Assembly (NCBI GenBank): GCA_905216025.1
Contig: CAJMSE010000003.1
Coordinates: 1 to 64,000 of the forward strand
Source of the DNA: an uncultured bacterium
GTDB taxonomy: Bacteria > Bacteroidota > Bacteroidia > Bacteroidales > Bacteroidaceae
Length of the DNA stretch: 64,000 nucleotides
Direction: 5' to 3'
Part shown: positions 53,809 through 62,688 of the stretch, piece by piece
Numbering within the stretch: position 1 is the stretch's first letter
How the letters are laid out: every line of letters starts with the position of its first letter
Notes under the pieces: generated by a model
Databases searched by the model: none
Seen by the model: only the letters and a program-made list of their open reading frames with translations
Told to the model about the DNA's origin: nothing
Translations under genes and position numbers: made by a program

Positions 53809-55368
53809 TCAAAACGGCACCGGCCCACCGGCACCGGTAGGCGGCATGCCTCCGCCGGCAAACGGGTCGTAATCATCGGGGATGCCCGCCGGAGGTGCGC
53901 CGGCATCTCCATTAATCTTAGAACCGAGGATCTCTCCTCCCATCGGATTGCTGCTCTTGCGCAATCTCGTATCCTCCGGATTTTCAAACCGCGTGAACTC
54001 GCCGCGGAAAGTGAGCAGCACGTCGCCCGTGGCACCTTTACGGTGCTTGGCAATGATAATCTGGGCCATGCCGTGCAGGTCGCGTCCGTTGTCGTCCTGA
54101 TAAATGTGATAGTACTCAGGACGGTGCACAAAGAGCACCATATCCGCATCCTGCTCGATGGCTCCGGACTCTCGCAGGTCGCTCAGCTGAGGGCGCTTGC
54201 CCTCCAGTCCCTCACGCGACTCGACGCCACGGTTCAGCTGACTGAGCGCCAGGATGGGCACGTCGAGTTCCTTTGCCAGTCCCTTCAGCGAGCGCGATAT
54301 CGTCGACACCTCCTCCTGACGGCTGCTGAAGCGCATTCCGGCGGCATTCATCAGCTGGAGGTAGTCTATCATTATAATCTTCACGCCATGCTCGCGGACA
54401 AGGCGGCGGGCTTTCGTCCTGAGTTCAAAGACCGAAAGTCCGGGGGTATCGTCCACGTAGAGCGGCGCACCCAGCAGGTTGTTCATCCGCTTGTCGAGCC
54501 TCTCCCACTCGTCCGGCTGCAGCTGTCCGTTGAGAATCTTGCTTCCCTGAATCTCGCAGCAGTTTGATATCAGTCGGTTCACAAGCTGCACGTTGCTCAT
54601 TTCAAGCGAGAAGAAAGCCATCGGCACCTTATAGTCGGCCGCGATGTTCTTCGCCATCGAGAGTGCAAACGACGTCTTACCCATGGCCGGGCGTCCGGCG
54701 ATGATGACGAGGTCGCTCGGCTGCCATCCGCTCGTGATGTCGTCGAGCTTGTGGTATCCGGTGGGCACGCCCGTCAGTCCGTCCTTGTTTGCCGCCGCCT
54801 TCTGTATCACGTCGACGGCATTTTTTATCACCGGGTCTATCTGGGTATAGTCTTTCTTCATGTTGCGCTGCGACAGTTCGAAGAGCGACCCCTCGGCCTC
54901 CTGCATCAGTTCGTCGATGTCTGTCGTGCCGTCGAAGGCCTTGGTCTCTATCACGCTGGCGAAGGAGATGAGCTGCCGGGCAAGGAATTTCTGCGCGATG
55001 ATGCGGGCGTGATACTCTATGTTGGCAGACGAGGCCACGCACGAGCTAAGCTCCGATATGTATACGGGGCCTCCGACGTTCTCTAAGTTGCCGTCCTTGG
55101 CAAGCTGGTCGGTGACGGTGAGCATGTCCACCGGGCGCTCGGCAAGGCTCAGGTCGCGTATCGCGGAATAAATCATCTGGTTCCGCGGCTCGTAGAAACT
55201 CTCCGGATAGAGAATCTCGCACACCACGGCGTAGGCGTCCTTGTCTATCATCAGCGCACCCAGCACCACCTTCTCGACCTCGAGCGCCTGAGGCTGCAGG
55301 TGTCCGTAGGTATTGTCCACCGGCGCCGGCTTACGCGTCCGGCGCCTGCTGTTATCTTGTTCTGCCAT
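53809..55368 (-). CDS. dnaB: Replicative DNA helicase DnaB
   Basis: A 519-residue hexameric helicase. The N-terminal DnaB domain (VEKVVLGALMIDKDAY to about 130) is followed by a linker and RecA-like domain with Walker A GRPAMGKTSF near 227-234. KIIMIDYLQLMNA is Walker B, REGLEGKRPQLSDLRESGAIEQDADMV carries motif H4, and AQIIIAKHRKGATGDVLLTF is present. A Gly/Pro-rich tail of about 45 residues is typical of Bacteroidetes. No intein is seen. Confidence 0.96.
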   Translation of the reverse strand: MAEQDNSRRRTRKPAPVDNTYGHLQPQALEVEKVVLGALMIDKDAYAVVCEILYPESFYEPRNQMIYSAIRDLSLAERPVDMLTVTDQLAKDGNLENVGGPVYISELSSCVASSANIEYHARIIAQKFLARQLISFASVIETKAFDGTTDIDELMQEAEGSLFELSQRNMKKDYTQIDPVIKNAVDVIQKAAANKDGLTGVPTGYHKLDDITSGWQPSDLVIIAGRPAMGKTSFALSMAKNIAADYKVPMAFFSLEMSNVQLVNRLISNCCEIQGSKILNGQLQPDEWERLDKRMNNLLGAPLYVDDTPGLSVFELRTKARRLVREHGVKIIMIDYLQLMNAAGMRFSSRQEEVSTISRSLKGLAKELDVPILALSQLNRGVESREGLEGKRPQLSDLRESGAIEQDADMVLFVHRPEYYHIYQDDNGRDLHGMAQIIIAKHRKGATGDVLLTFRGEFTRFENPEDTRLRKSSNPMGGEILGSKINGDAGAPPAGIPDDYDPFAGGGMPPTGAGGPVPF

Positions 55369-55391
55369 CTGTTTTTAGGATTTTGGAGATG

Positions 55392-55419
55392 CAAAAATAC
55401 GATTTTTTTCGTAAATTTG
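55392..55419. promoter_or_regulatory. Divergent -7 boxes for dnaB and ispE
   Basis: On the minus strand TATTTTTG (55392-55399) is 24 bp before dnaB. On the + strand TAAATTTG (55412-55419) is 41 bp before the ispE ATG. Both match TAnnTTTG and lie within the 92-bp divergent gap. Confidence 0.5.
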
Positions 55420-55460
55420 CCTGCGAAATACAATTTATTGCAATACGAAATACATCAAAC

Positions 55461-56285
55461 ATGATAAACTATCCCATAGCAAAGATAAACCTCGGACTGA
55501 ACGTCGTCGCACGCAGGGCCGACGGATACCACGACCTTGAGACTGTGTTCTACCCCGTACCGATAAAGGATGCGCTCGAGATACACCCCATGGACGAGGG
55601 CTTCCCGTCGGAGCACGCCTGCGACCTGAAGGTGACGAACATCTGCATCGACGGCGACGAGCAGCGCAACCTCGTGGTGAGGGCATACAACCTCATCGCC
55701 GCAAAATACGGCATACCGCGCATACACGCCCACCTCTACAAGGCGATACCCACGCAGGCGGGCATGGGCGGCGGCTCGAGCGACTGCGCGAGCATGATAA
55801 TGCTGCTGAACGAGGCGTTCGGCCTCGGCATGACAGTGAGCGAGATGACGGGCTACGCCGCGGAACTGGGGGCCGACTGCCCCTTCTTCATCCTCGGCCG
55901 GCCGGCATACGCCGAAGGCATCGGCGAGCGGCTTGAACCGATAGGCCTCGACCTCGGCGGATGGCACATAGGCATCGTGCGCCCGGACATACCGGTGTCG
56001 ACGCGCGAGGCTTTCTCTCTGATATCGCCGCGGCCAACTGAAAGGAAATGCCGCGATATCGTATCGCAGCCGGTGGAGACCTGGCGCGGACTGCTGACGA
56101 ACGATTTTGAGAAGAGCGTGTTTGCCATCCACCCCGAGATAGGCCGGATAAAGGAACAATTGTACGGCCTCGGAGCGGTGTATGCGGCAATGAGCGGAAG
56201 CGGAAGCAGCGTCTTCGGACTGTTCAGAAGCGAGCCCGACCTGAGCTGCTTCGGCGGCATGTTCACCTACACCGGCATCCTCTGA
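55461..56285 (+). CDS. ispE: 4-diphosphocytidyl-2-C-methyl-D-erythritol kinase
   Basis: A 274-residue GHMP kinase of the MEP isoprenoid pathway. It has NYPIAKINLGLNVVARRADG with the catalytic Lys and Asn, GYHDLETVFYPV, and the ATP loop AGMGGGSSDCASMI near residue 98. ADCPFFI follows, then the C-terminal AMSGSGSSVFGLF. I start at the ATG at 55461, where the fold begins; the 26 residues upstream in frame overlap the promoter. Confidence 0.95.
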   Translation: MINYPIAKINLGLNVVARRADGYHDLETVFYPVPIKDALEIHPMDEGFPSEHACDLKVTNICIDGDEQRNLVVRAYNLIAAKYGIPRIHAHLYKAIPTQAGMGGGSSDCASMIMLLNEAFGLGMTVSEMTGYAAELGADCPFFILGRPAYAEGIGERLEPIGLDLGGWHIGIVRPDIPVSTREAFSLISPRPTERKCRDIVSQPVETWRGLLTNDFEKSVFAIHPEIGRIKEQLYGLGAVYAAMSGSGSSVFGLFRSEPDLSCFGGMFTYTGIL

Positions 56286-56316
56286 CGCCGGGGCGGAGCC
56301 GGGGCTATGATGTCAC

Positions 56317-56544
56317 CTGCTACGGGTAACGATGTGACGGGCTACCGGTAACGGTGTGACGGGCTACCGGTGACGATGTGACGGGCTACCGGTGACGGTG
56401 TGACGGGTTGCCGGTGACGGTGTGACGGGTTGCCGGTGACGGTGTGACGGGTTGCCCGCCAGCGGTCTCTACCTTCTTCCAAACATGTCTTTGAGAGCTA
56501 ACAAAAGTGTTTTTGACAGCTAAACCAATCGTTTTTGAGAGCTG
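56317..56544. repeat. Composite 22-bp intergenic repeat, copy 4 (inverted)
   Basis: GC-rich tandem 22-bp units come first: 56338-56359, 56360-56381, 56382-56403, 56404-56425 and 56426-56447, plus partial ones at both ends. Their reverse complement matches the GC unit at 1161-1182 in 20 of 22 bases. AT-rich units follow at 56479-56500, 56501-56522 and 56523-56544 (GTTTTTGAGAGCT core, reverse orientation). It lies in the convergent gap between ispE and the yeiH-like gene. Confidence 0.8.
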
Positions 56545-56582
56545 CCAAAAACACTTTTATAAATTTACGGGTGCATGTCGGC

Positions 56583-57614
56583 TCAGAAAAGCGGCACGAG
56601 ATACTTGGCCATCAGATATCCGGCGCATACGAGCCACACGAAGAGTATGGCCGCAAGAAGGAACGGCTTGAAGCCCGCCTTCTTGAACTTCTCTATGCTT
56701 GTCTCAGCACCGAGCGCCGTCATGGCCATCGTCAGCAGGAACGTGTCGAACGTGTTGATTGCCTCCACCACCGCCACGGGCAGCAGGCTAAACGAGTTGA
56801 AGCCGATGACGACGAGGAAAAGGATGGCGAACCACGGTATCGACACCTTCGACGACGACGCACCCTCGCCGCCCTTCACAGCCGCACGGCTCACGCTCCA
56901 GCTGATGACGAACAGCACGGGGACGAGCATCATCACGCGTATCATCTTCACTATTATTGCCGGGTCGGCCACAGCCTTGCCCATGGCGTTGCCCGCTCCG
57001 ACCACGTGGGCCACCTCGTGAACCGTCGAGCCGGTGAAGATTCCCATCTCCTCGGGAGACAGGCAGAACACGCCGGAACGGTAGAGCACGGGGTAAAGGA
57101 ACATGGCAAGCGTGCCGAAGATGACCACCGTGGCCACGGCAACGGCCGTCTTATAGGGCTTCACACGCACGGCAGACTCGGCGCCGAGTATCGCTGCGGC
57201 TCCGCATATACCGCTGCCGACGGATGTCAGCAGGGCAATGCCGCGGTCCATCTTCAGCAGGCGGCCTACGAGTACGCCGCCGCAGATGGTCGTCGCCACG
57301 ATAATGGCATCGATGCAGATGGCCGGCAGGCCCACCGCTGTGACGTCCTGAAACGTCAGGCGGAAGCCGTAGAGGATGATGCCGAGGCGCAGGATGCGCT
57401 TCGAGCAGAACGTGATGCCGGGCACCCATGTTTCGGGGAGGTTGTTGCGGAGGCTGTTTGCATACAGCATGCCGAGAACGATACCTACAATCATCGGACT
57501 GAGCGACAGGCTCTTCACGATGCCCGTGTCGCCGATGTAAAACGCTGCGCATGCAAACAACGTGATGAGCAGCACTCCGTGGAGCATGCTGCTCCGCTGG
57601 TCTGAAATGTTCAT
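56583..57614 (-). CDS. YeiH/UPF0324 family putative sulfate exporter
   Basis: A 343-residue inner-membrane protein with about 10 hydrophobic helices, matching the YeiH/UPF0324 family. Visible features are LLITLFACAAFYIG, GMLYANSLRNNLPETWVPG, KRILRLGIILYGFRLT and FTGSTVHEVAHVVGAGNAMG. Relatives are annotated as putative sulfate exporters, but the substrate is unproven. It follows mntP by 18 bp and is probably co-transcribed with it. Confidence 0.85.
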   Translation of the reverse strand: MNISDQRSSMLHGVLLITLFACAAFYIGDTGIVKSLSLSPMIVGIVLGMLYANSLRNNLPETWVPGITFCSKRILRLGIILYGFRLTFQDVTAVGLPAICIDAIIVATTICGGVLVGRLLKMDRGIALLTSVGSGICGAAAILGAESAVRVKPYKTAVAVATVVIFGTLAMFLYPVLYRSGVFCLSPEEMGIFTGSTVHEVAHVVGAGNAMGKAVADPAIIVKMIRVMMLVPVLFVISWSVSRAAVKGGEGASSSKVSIPWFAILFLVVIGFNSFSLLPVAVVEAINTFDTFLLTMAMTALGAETSIEKFKKAGFKPFLLAAILFVWLVCAGYLMAKYLVPLF

Positions 57615-57632
57615 AACCGTTAAATCTTTTAA

Positions 57633-58208
57633 TTATAGAAACAAATGGGTTATCAGAATCTTCACGCCTATCAGTATCAGGATGATGCCTCCGAACAGCT
57701 CGGCACGCAGACGGCGCACGACGGCATTGCCGAACCTTATGCCCAAGGCGAAGCCGACGATGCTGAAAGCCAGCGACACCATGCCGATGACGGCCATCGG
57801 ACCCGATATGTCGGACAGGCTGCGGTAGCCGACACAGGCAAACGAGATGCCCACGGCAAGGGCGTCGATGCTCGTCGCCACGGCAAGGACGAGCTGGGTG
57901 CGCAGCCTGTCGGGATGAAAATGCGGCTCCTCGCCCGGACCGGACGACTCCCTCACCATACGCCCGCCTATGAATGCGAGCATGGCGAAGGCTATCCAGT
58001 GGTCAACGGGTTCGATATAGCTGCTGAAATAGTTTATGCCGAGCCATCCGAAAAACGGCATCAGTGCCTGAAAGAGGCCGAAAAGAAAACTCATCCGGAA
58101 GATGACCCGCCAGTCAAAGCGCTTCATTATCACGCCGCTCACCATGGATATGGCAAAGCAGTCCATCGCAAGCGCGACGGCAAGGGATATTACGTCAATC
58201 AGATTCAT
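57633..58208 (-). CDS. mntP: Manganese efflux pump MntP
   Basis: A 191-residue six-helix membrane protein with the duplicated Mn-binding pattern: SLAVALAMDCFAISM near residue 10 and VLAVATSIDALAVGISF near 110, each with a conserved Asp in a membrane segment. It exports excess Mn(II). A TACCTTTG box on the minus strand at 58262-58269 is a possible -7 element. The mntP riboswitch class seen in Proteobacteria was not recognised. Confidence 0.93.
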   Translation of the reverse strand: MNLIDVISLAVALAMDCFAISMVSGVIMKRFDWRVIFRMSFLFGLFQALMPFFGWLGINYFSSYIEPVDHWIAFAMLAFIGGRMVRESSGPGEEPHFHPDRLRTQLVLAVATSIDALAVGISFACVGYRSLSDISGPMAVIGMVSLAFSIVGFALGIRFGNAVVRRLRAELFGGIILILIGVKILITHLFL

Positions 58209-58420
58209 AAGTTGATGTCAAGATAATCATAAACAGATATGATGATAACTGTAAACCGGTGCAAAGGTAACAATTAAATCGCACAACGGCACACGGCCCG
58301 CCGCTTTTTATCATCCGCAAAAAAATTATCCCCCGATTCACATCGGAGGATAACAACACAAACACAAAATAAAACACGGTCTTATCATTAACGACCGGTC
58401 TTTCTCTTATCGGTATAAAC
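58209..58420. other. 212-bp gap between mntP and galE
   Basis: It holds the possible mntP -7 box (58262-58269) and AT-rich sequence. A weak CGGTC/GACCG hairpin near 58378-58403 could end galE transcription. No gene is seen. Confidence 0.4.
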
Positions 58421-59458
58421 TTATTGTATTCCTTTCTCGCGCAGCTTTACCTGCCAGTCCCATGCCGACTTCAGCGTGTCTTCAAGGCTTGTCTCGGCCT
58501 TCCAGCCCAGAACGGTGTTCGCCTTCTCCGGGTCGGCCCACACTTTCTCGATGTCTCCGGCACGGCGCGGGGCGTATGCCCAGTTCAGCTTGACGCCTGT
58601 TGCGGCCTCGAAAGCGTCTACAAGCTCTTTCGTGGATACGCCGCGGCCTGTTCCCACGTTGAAAATTTCAAGGCTGTCGCTGTCTGTCTCGAGCACGCGC
58701 TCCATGGCCTTGACGTGTGCCTTGGCCAGGTCGACGACGTAGATGTAGTCGCGGATGCAGGTGCCGTCGGGGGTATTGTAGTCGTTGCCGAATATGCTCA
58801 GCTTCTCGCGTATTCCCATTGCTGTCTGCGTCACGTAGGGGATGAGGTTCATCGGCACGCCGTTGGGCATCTCTCCGATGATTGAAGACGGGTGCGAACC
58901 GATGGGATTGAAATATCTCAGGAGGACGGCCTTGATGTCGGCACCGCTCTTGATATAGTCGCGGATGATCTCTTCGTTTATCTGCTTCGTGTTTCCGTAA
59001 GGACTCTCGGCCGGCTTCACGGGCGTGTCTTCCGTCACGGGCAGGTGCTCCGGGTCGGGCTGGCCGTATACCGTGCAGCTCGAAGAGAAGATGATGCCCT
59101 TCACTCCGTGGGCCGGCATCAGCTCGAGCAGGTTCACGAGGCTGAGAATATTGTTCCTGTAGTACAGCAGGGGCTTCTCGACGCTCTCTCCCACGGCCTT
59201 GCTCGCCGCGAAGTGGATTATTCCCTGTATTCCGGGATACTTGGCAAAGATTCTCTCCATGGCGGCCTTGTCGCAGCAGTCGGCCTCCTCGAAAGCCGGA
59301 CGGATACCCGTTATCTGCTCGATGCCGTCCACTACGTTTGCCTGCGAGTTGGAGAGGTTGTCCACGATAACCACGTCATAGCCGGCATTCTGCAGCTCAA
59401 CGGTGGTGTGAGAGCCGATAAATCCCGTTCCTCCGGTCACTAAAATCGTCTTCTTCAT
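58421..59458 (-). CDS. galE: UDP-glucose 4-epimerase
   Basis: A 345-residue extended SDR that interconverts UDP-glucose and UDP-galactose, feeding galactose use and glycan synthesis. The NAD loop is LVTGGTGFIGSHTTVELQ at the N-terminus. SSSCTVYGQP and the catalytic SPYGNTKQINEE (Y-x3-K) lie near 150-165, and GTGRGVSTKELVDAFE and RRAGDIEKVWADP follow. I start at the ATG 59458; the 25 extra residues of the open frame lie in the upstream leader. Confidence 0.95.
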   Translation of the reverse strand: MKKTILVTGGTGFIGSHTTVELQNAGYDVVIVDNLSNSQANVVDGIEQITGIRPAFEEADCCDKAAMERIFAKYPGIQGIIHFAASKAVGESVEKPLLYYRNNILSLVNLLELMPAHGVKGIIFSSSCTVYGQPDPEHLPVTEDTPVKPAESPYGNTKQINEEIIRDYIKSGADIKAVLLRYFNPIGSHPSSIIGEMPNGVPMNLIPYVTQTAMGIREKLSIFGNDYNTPDGTCIRDYIYVVDLAKAHVKAMERVLETDSDSLEIFNVGTGRGVSTKELVDAFEAATGVKLNWAYAPRRAGDIEKVWADPEKANTVLGWKAETSLEDTLKSAWDWQVKLREKGIQ

Positions 59459-59605
59459 TGTTTTTCTATAAGTTAATATGTTTATGAATAATTGATGTTC
59501 CAAACGTTGCAGAACCCTGCCGCGATGCCTCACACGGACAATGTTGCCTATAAAGCAAGAAGCGGGAGAAGGCCGTTACTGGCCTTCCCCCGCTCCGTAT
59601 GCAGG
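59459..59605. other. 147-bp gap between galE and rnfA
   Basis: It holds the rnf operon terminator (59561-59594) and the galE leader. No gene is seen, and no clear galE -7 box was found. Confidence 0.4.
59561..59594 (-). terminator. Terminator of the rnf operon
   Basis: A 14-bp stem with one mismatch (59561-59574 with 59581-59594) and a 6-base loop lies 12 bp past the rnfA stop on the minus strand. T-rich sequence (TCTTGCTTTATAGG) follows. Confidence 0.7.
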
Positions 59606-60208
59606 TTATCCGATACCGAAAAGCTGCTTCAAACCTCCGTCTACACCGGAGAAGCCCATGAAAGCAAGGCTCAGCAGACCGGCCGAAACAAGCACGATGG
59701 CCACTCCGCGCATGCCCTTCGGCACGTTGACCATCTCAAGATGCTCGCGCATTCCGGCGAAAACCGTAAGCGCAAGGCCGAAGCCTATGGCCGTGGAGAA
59801 GGCGTAGACGATGCTCGAGATGAGGTCGTAGTCTTTCTGAATCACCAGGATGGCAACTCCGAGCACGGCGCAGTTAGTCGTAATCAGCGGCAGGAAGATG
59901 CCGAGAGCCTGATAAAGTGCCGGCGAAACCTTCTTGAGCACTATCTCGACCATCTGCACCAGTGATGCTATGACGAGGATGAAGGCTATCGTCTGAAGGT
60001 ACTGAAGGCCGAACTGGTCGAGCACGAACTTCTGGACCAGATAGGTAACGATGGTGGCAAGCGTGAGCACGAACGCCACGGCGGCACTCATTCCGAGGGC
60101 GGTGTCTATCTTCTTGGAAACTCCCAGGAACGGACAGATGCCCAGAAACTGTGACAACACGATGTTGTTCACGAAGATGGCCGATATAAATATAAGTATG
60201 TATTCCAT
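59606..60208 (-). CDS. rnfA: Rnf/Nqr-type electron transport complex subunit RnfA
   Basis: A 200-residue six-helix membrane subunit of the Rnf complex. The complex couples reduced ferredoxin:NAD+ oxidoreduction to ion pumping. The N-terminus IFVNNIVLSQFLGICPFLG includes the conserved Cys, and LITTNCAVLGVAI is the mirrored second half. It is the last gene of the operon, 7 bp after rnfE, as expected for the C-D-G-E-A order. Confidence 0.94.
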   Translation of the reverse strand: MEYILIFISAIFVNNIVLSQFLGICPFLGVSKKIDTALGMSAAVAFVLTLATIVTYLVQKFVLDQFGLQYLQTIAFILVIASLVQMVEIVLKKVSPALYQALGIFLPLITTNCAVLGVAILVIQKDYDLISSIVYAFSTAIGFGLALTVFAGMREHLEMVNVPKGMRGVAIVLVSAGLLSLAFMGFSGVDGGLKQLFGIG

Positions 60209-60215
60209 ATTATGA

Positions 60216-60800
60216 CTAATCTTTCTTCAGTTTGTTAACGATTGCAATGAGGAATCCGAGCGAGATGAACGCTCCCGGAGGCAAGATGAACAACAGCATG
60301 TTGTAGGTCTCCGGAAGGAGAGTGACGCCGAACACCGAACCGGCTCCGAGCACCTCGCGCACGATTCCAAGCAGAGTGAGGCCGAGAGTGAATCCCAATC
60401 CGATGCCCACGCCGTCGAAAAGGCTTGCCAGAGGATTGTTCTTGCAGGCGAAAGCCTCGGCACGTCCGAGGATAATGCAGTTCACGACGATAAGCGGGAT
60501 GAAGAGACCCAGCGACTTGTTGACCTCAGGCAGATATGCCTTCAGACACATCTGGAGTATTGTCACGAACGAGGCGATGACCACCACGAAGACCGGGATG
60601 CGCACCTTGTCCGGTGTCAGGCTCTTAATCAGCGATATCGCGATGTTCGAGCAGATGAGTACAAACATTGTTGCCAGTCCCATCGACATGCCGTTTTGGG
60701 CGGATGTGGTGGTGGCCAGCGTCGGACACATACCAAGAAGAAGCACGAACGTCGGGTTCTCCTTGACTATTCCATTAAATAATATCTTTATGTAGTTCAT
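60216..60800 (-). CDS. rnfE: Rnf/Nqr-type electron transport complex subunit RnfE
   Basis: A 194-residue six-helix membrane subunit paralogous to RnfA. Landmarks are NPTFVLLLGMCPTLATTTSA near residue 15 with the conserved Cys, LIVVNCIILGRAEAFA near 105 and ILPPGAFISLGFLIA at the end. It starts 17 bp after rnfG and ends 7 bp before rnfA. Confidence 0.94.
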   Translation of the reverse strand: MNYIKILFNGIVKENPTFVLLLGMCPTLATTTSAQNGMSMGLATMFVLICSNIAISLIKSLTPDKVRIPVFVVVIASFVTILQMCLKAYLPEVNKSLGLFIPLIVVNCIILGRAEAFACKNNPLASLFDGVGIGLGFTLGLTLLGIVREVLGAGSVFGVTLLPETYNMLLFILPPGAFISLGFLIAIVNKLKKD

Positions 60801-60817
60801 AATCTGTCTCTCTTTGA

Positions 60818-61684
60818 TTAGTCCGTTGTTTTACTTTCAGCACATGCTGCCGGTCCGGGGCATTTCACATCATTGCATTCTTTCCTGCAGTTTGCAGCCT
60901 TGCCGCAAGGTTTCTTGCAGTCTTTCATGCAGCCGGCAGCCTTTCCGCAAGGTCTGTCACATGCTTTCTCGCAGCCGGCAGCCTTTCCGCAAGGTGTCTC
61001 GCAGCTCTTGCCACAAGGCGTATTGCAATCTTTCCCGCAGGCAGGACCTTGCTCACAAGCTGTCTTGTTCTGCTTCGTGGCACCGCTGTTACCGTCAACA
61101 TCCTGGCCAGCATACACTGCATAGGCCTGGTTTACGGCCTTGAGGAATGCACGCGAGGTGATTGTGGAGGCTGTGATGGCATCCACATCGCCGCCATCCT
61201 TGCTGACAACGAGGGGCTTATCGGATGTAAGAGTACGTCCGATGATGCTTCCCTTACCGTCCTTTTGGAACCATTTGTCGGCCTTTGCACCGAGTCCGGG
61301 AGTCTCGGCATGCTGCAATATGGTATATCCGAGCACCTTTCCCGTAGCGTCAAAGCCTACAAGGACCTCGAGAGCACCGCCGAATCCCATGGTCGTGCTC
61401 TTCACGGCAGCACCGAGAAAGTCGCCGTTCTGGTCGTCGGTCTTGTATATGACGAATGTATAGTCCTTGCCGTCAATATTCTTTATCAGCGTCTCCTCCG
61501 ACGCAACCGTGAGGTTTTCAACTCCCATCACGCTCTTGATACCGTTCGCAAGAGCAAGCTCGTCCTGCTCCTTTATCGGTCCTTCGGTGGCTTTGTTCAC
61601 CGAAGCGAGGAGCGCGCTGGAGACAATGGCCACCGCAACGAGCACGATAACCATATTAATCAGTGATGATTCTAACTTTTTCAT
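60818..61684 (-). CDS. rnfG: RnfG with an unusual cysteine-rich C-terminal tail
   Basis: A 288-residue RnfG. One membrane segment (about 8-30) and a periplasmic FMN-binding domain are present, the FMN-attachment motif reading AITASTITSR instead of the common SGATxT. After about residue 205 an extra tail of about 80 residues has 16 Cys in repeats of the form C-x2-P-C-G-K-A-A-x-C, with Lys/Glu spacers. The family usually ends near residue 190-210, so the tail is an addition. It might bind metal, form disulfides or take electrons; this is unknown. It overlaps rnfD by ATGA at 61681-61684. Confidence 0.9.
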   Translation of the reverse strand: MKKLESSLINMVIVLVAVAIVSSALLASVNKATEGPIKEQDELALANGIKSVMGVENLTVASEETLIKNIDGKDYTFVIYKTDDQNGDFLGAAVKSTTMGFGGALEVLVGFDATGKVLGYTILQHAETPGLGAKADKWFQKDGKGSIIGRTLTSDKPLVVSKDGGDVDAITASTITSRAFLKAVNQAYAVYAGQDVDGNSGATKQNKTACEQGPACGKDCNTPCGKSCETPCGKAAGCEKACDRPCGKAAGCMKDCKKPCGKAANCRKECNDVKCPGPAACAESKTTD

Positions 61685-62682
61685 TTCTTCAATACCTCCC
61701 CGAAACGTTTTGGTTTAACATATGTATTGATGAGCGGAGTAAACGCATTCATGATCAGAATGGCGAATGACATTCCCTCCGGATAAGCTCCCCAGTTACG
61801 TATCACAATCGTAAGCAGACCTATGCAGATACCGTAGATGAGCTGTCCGCGTGCGTTCATCGGCGATGTGACATAGTCGGTGGCCATGAAAATGGCACCA
61901 AGCATGAGACCGCCGCTGAATATCACGGTGAAAGGATCGGCGTAAGCAGGACTTATCAGGTGCATGAGACCGCTGACAACAAACACCGTTGCGATGATGC
62001 TGACGGGTATATGCCATGTTATTATCTTCTTCCAGAGCATGAAGGCAAGACCGAGAAGAAGGGCCAAGGCACACACCTCACCGATACATCCGGCACCGCC
62101 TTCAGTGCCGGCGTTGCCCAACAGCAGTGAGAAAGCATCGGGAAGCTCGTTCAGCAGCGAAGCGTCGCCCGTCTTGATGGCATACTTCATCACGCTGAGC
62201 GGAGTGGCTCCGGTGGTCGCATCGGTATAGACCGAAAGCTGACCGGCAACCGGCCACGACGTCATCTGCGTCGGGAAAGAGACGAGGAGGAAGCAACGGC
62301 CCACCAAAGCGGGGTTGAACAGGTTGCATCCGAGACCTCCGAAAGGCATCTTGCCCAAGCCGATGGCGATGAGCGCGCCTATGACGATGATCCATATCGG
62401 AAGGTTTGACGGAAGGTTGAATCCGAGAAGCAGACCCGTCAGCACGGCCGAGCCATCCGTTATGGTAGTGTTTTCTCTCTTGAGGATGAATTTGGTTATC
62501 GCCCATTCAAAGAAGACGCAGGCGGCAACACTTGCTGCGCACACCACGGCAGAGCCGAGACCGAAGAAATAGAAGGAGGCCAGCAGAGCCGGTATCAGAG
62601 CGATGACCACTCCGTACATATTGCGCTCAACGCTGTCCGTGCCATGCGCGTGCGGTGATAATGATACTATTAATTTTCCCAT
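61681..62682 (-). CDS. rnfD: Rnf complex subunit RnfD
   Basis: A 333-residue membrane subunit with about 9-10 helices and a covalent FMN-binding site at DATTGATPLSVM (Thr in SGAT-like motif) near residue 183. The N-terminus LIVSLSPHAHGTDSVERNMYG and the glycine-rich NLFNPALVGRCFLLVSFPTQ are typical. It follows rnfC by 6 bp. Together with RnfG it carries electrons through the membrane to the NAD module. Confidence 0.94.
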   Translation of the reverse strand: MGKLIVSLSPHAHGTDSVERNMYGVVIALIPALLASFYFFGLGSAVVCAASVAACVFFEWAITKFILKRENTTITDGSAVLTGLLLGFNLPSNLPIWIIVIGALIAIGLGKMPFGGLGCNLFNPALVGRCFLLVSFPTQMTSWPVAGQLSVYTDATTGATPLSVMKYAIKTGDASLLNELPDAFSLLLGNAGTEGGAGCIGEVCALALLLGLAFMLWKKIITWHIPVSIIATVFVVSGLMHLISPAYADPFTVIFSGGLMLGAIFMATDYVTSPMNARGQLIYGICIGLLTIVIRNWGAYPEGMSFAILIMNAFTPLINTYVKPKRFGEVLKK

Positions 62683-62688
62683 GATTAT

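Noticed and set aside
56338..56447. Tandem GC-rich repeats considered as a CRISPR array or part of ispE
   Set aside because: There are no spacers, they lie after the ispE stop, and the same units occur in other gaps.
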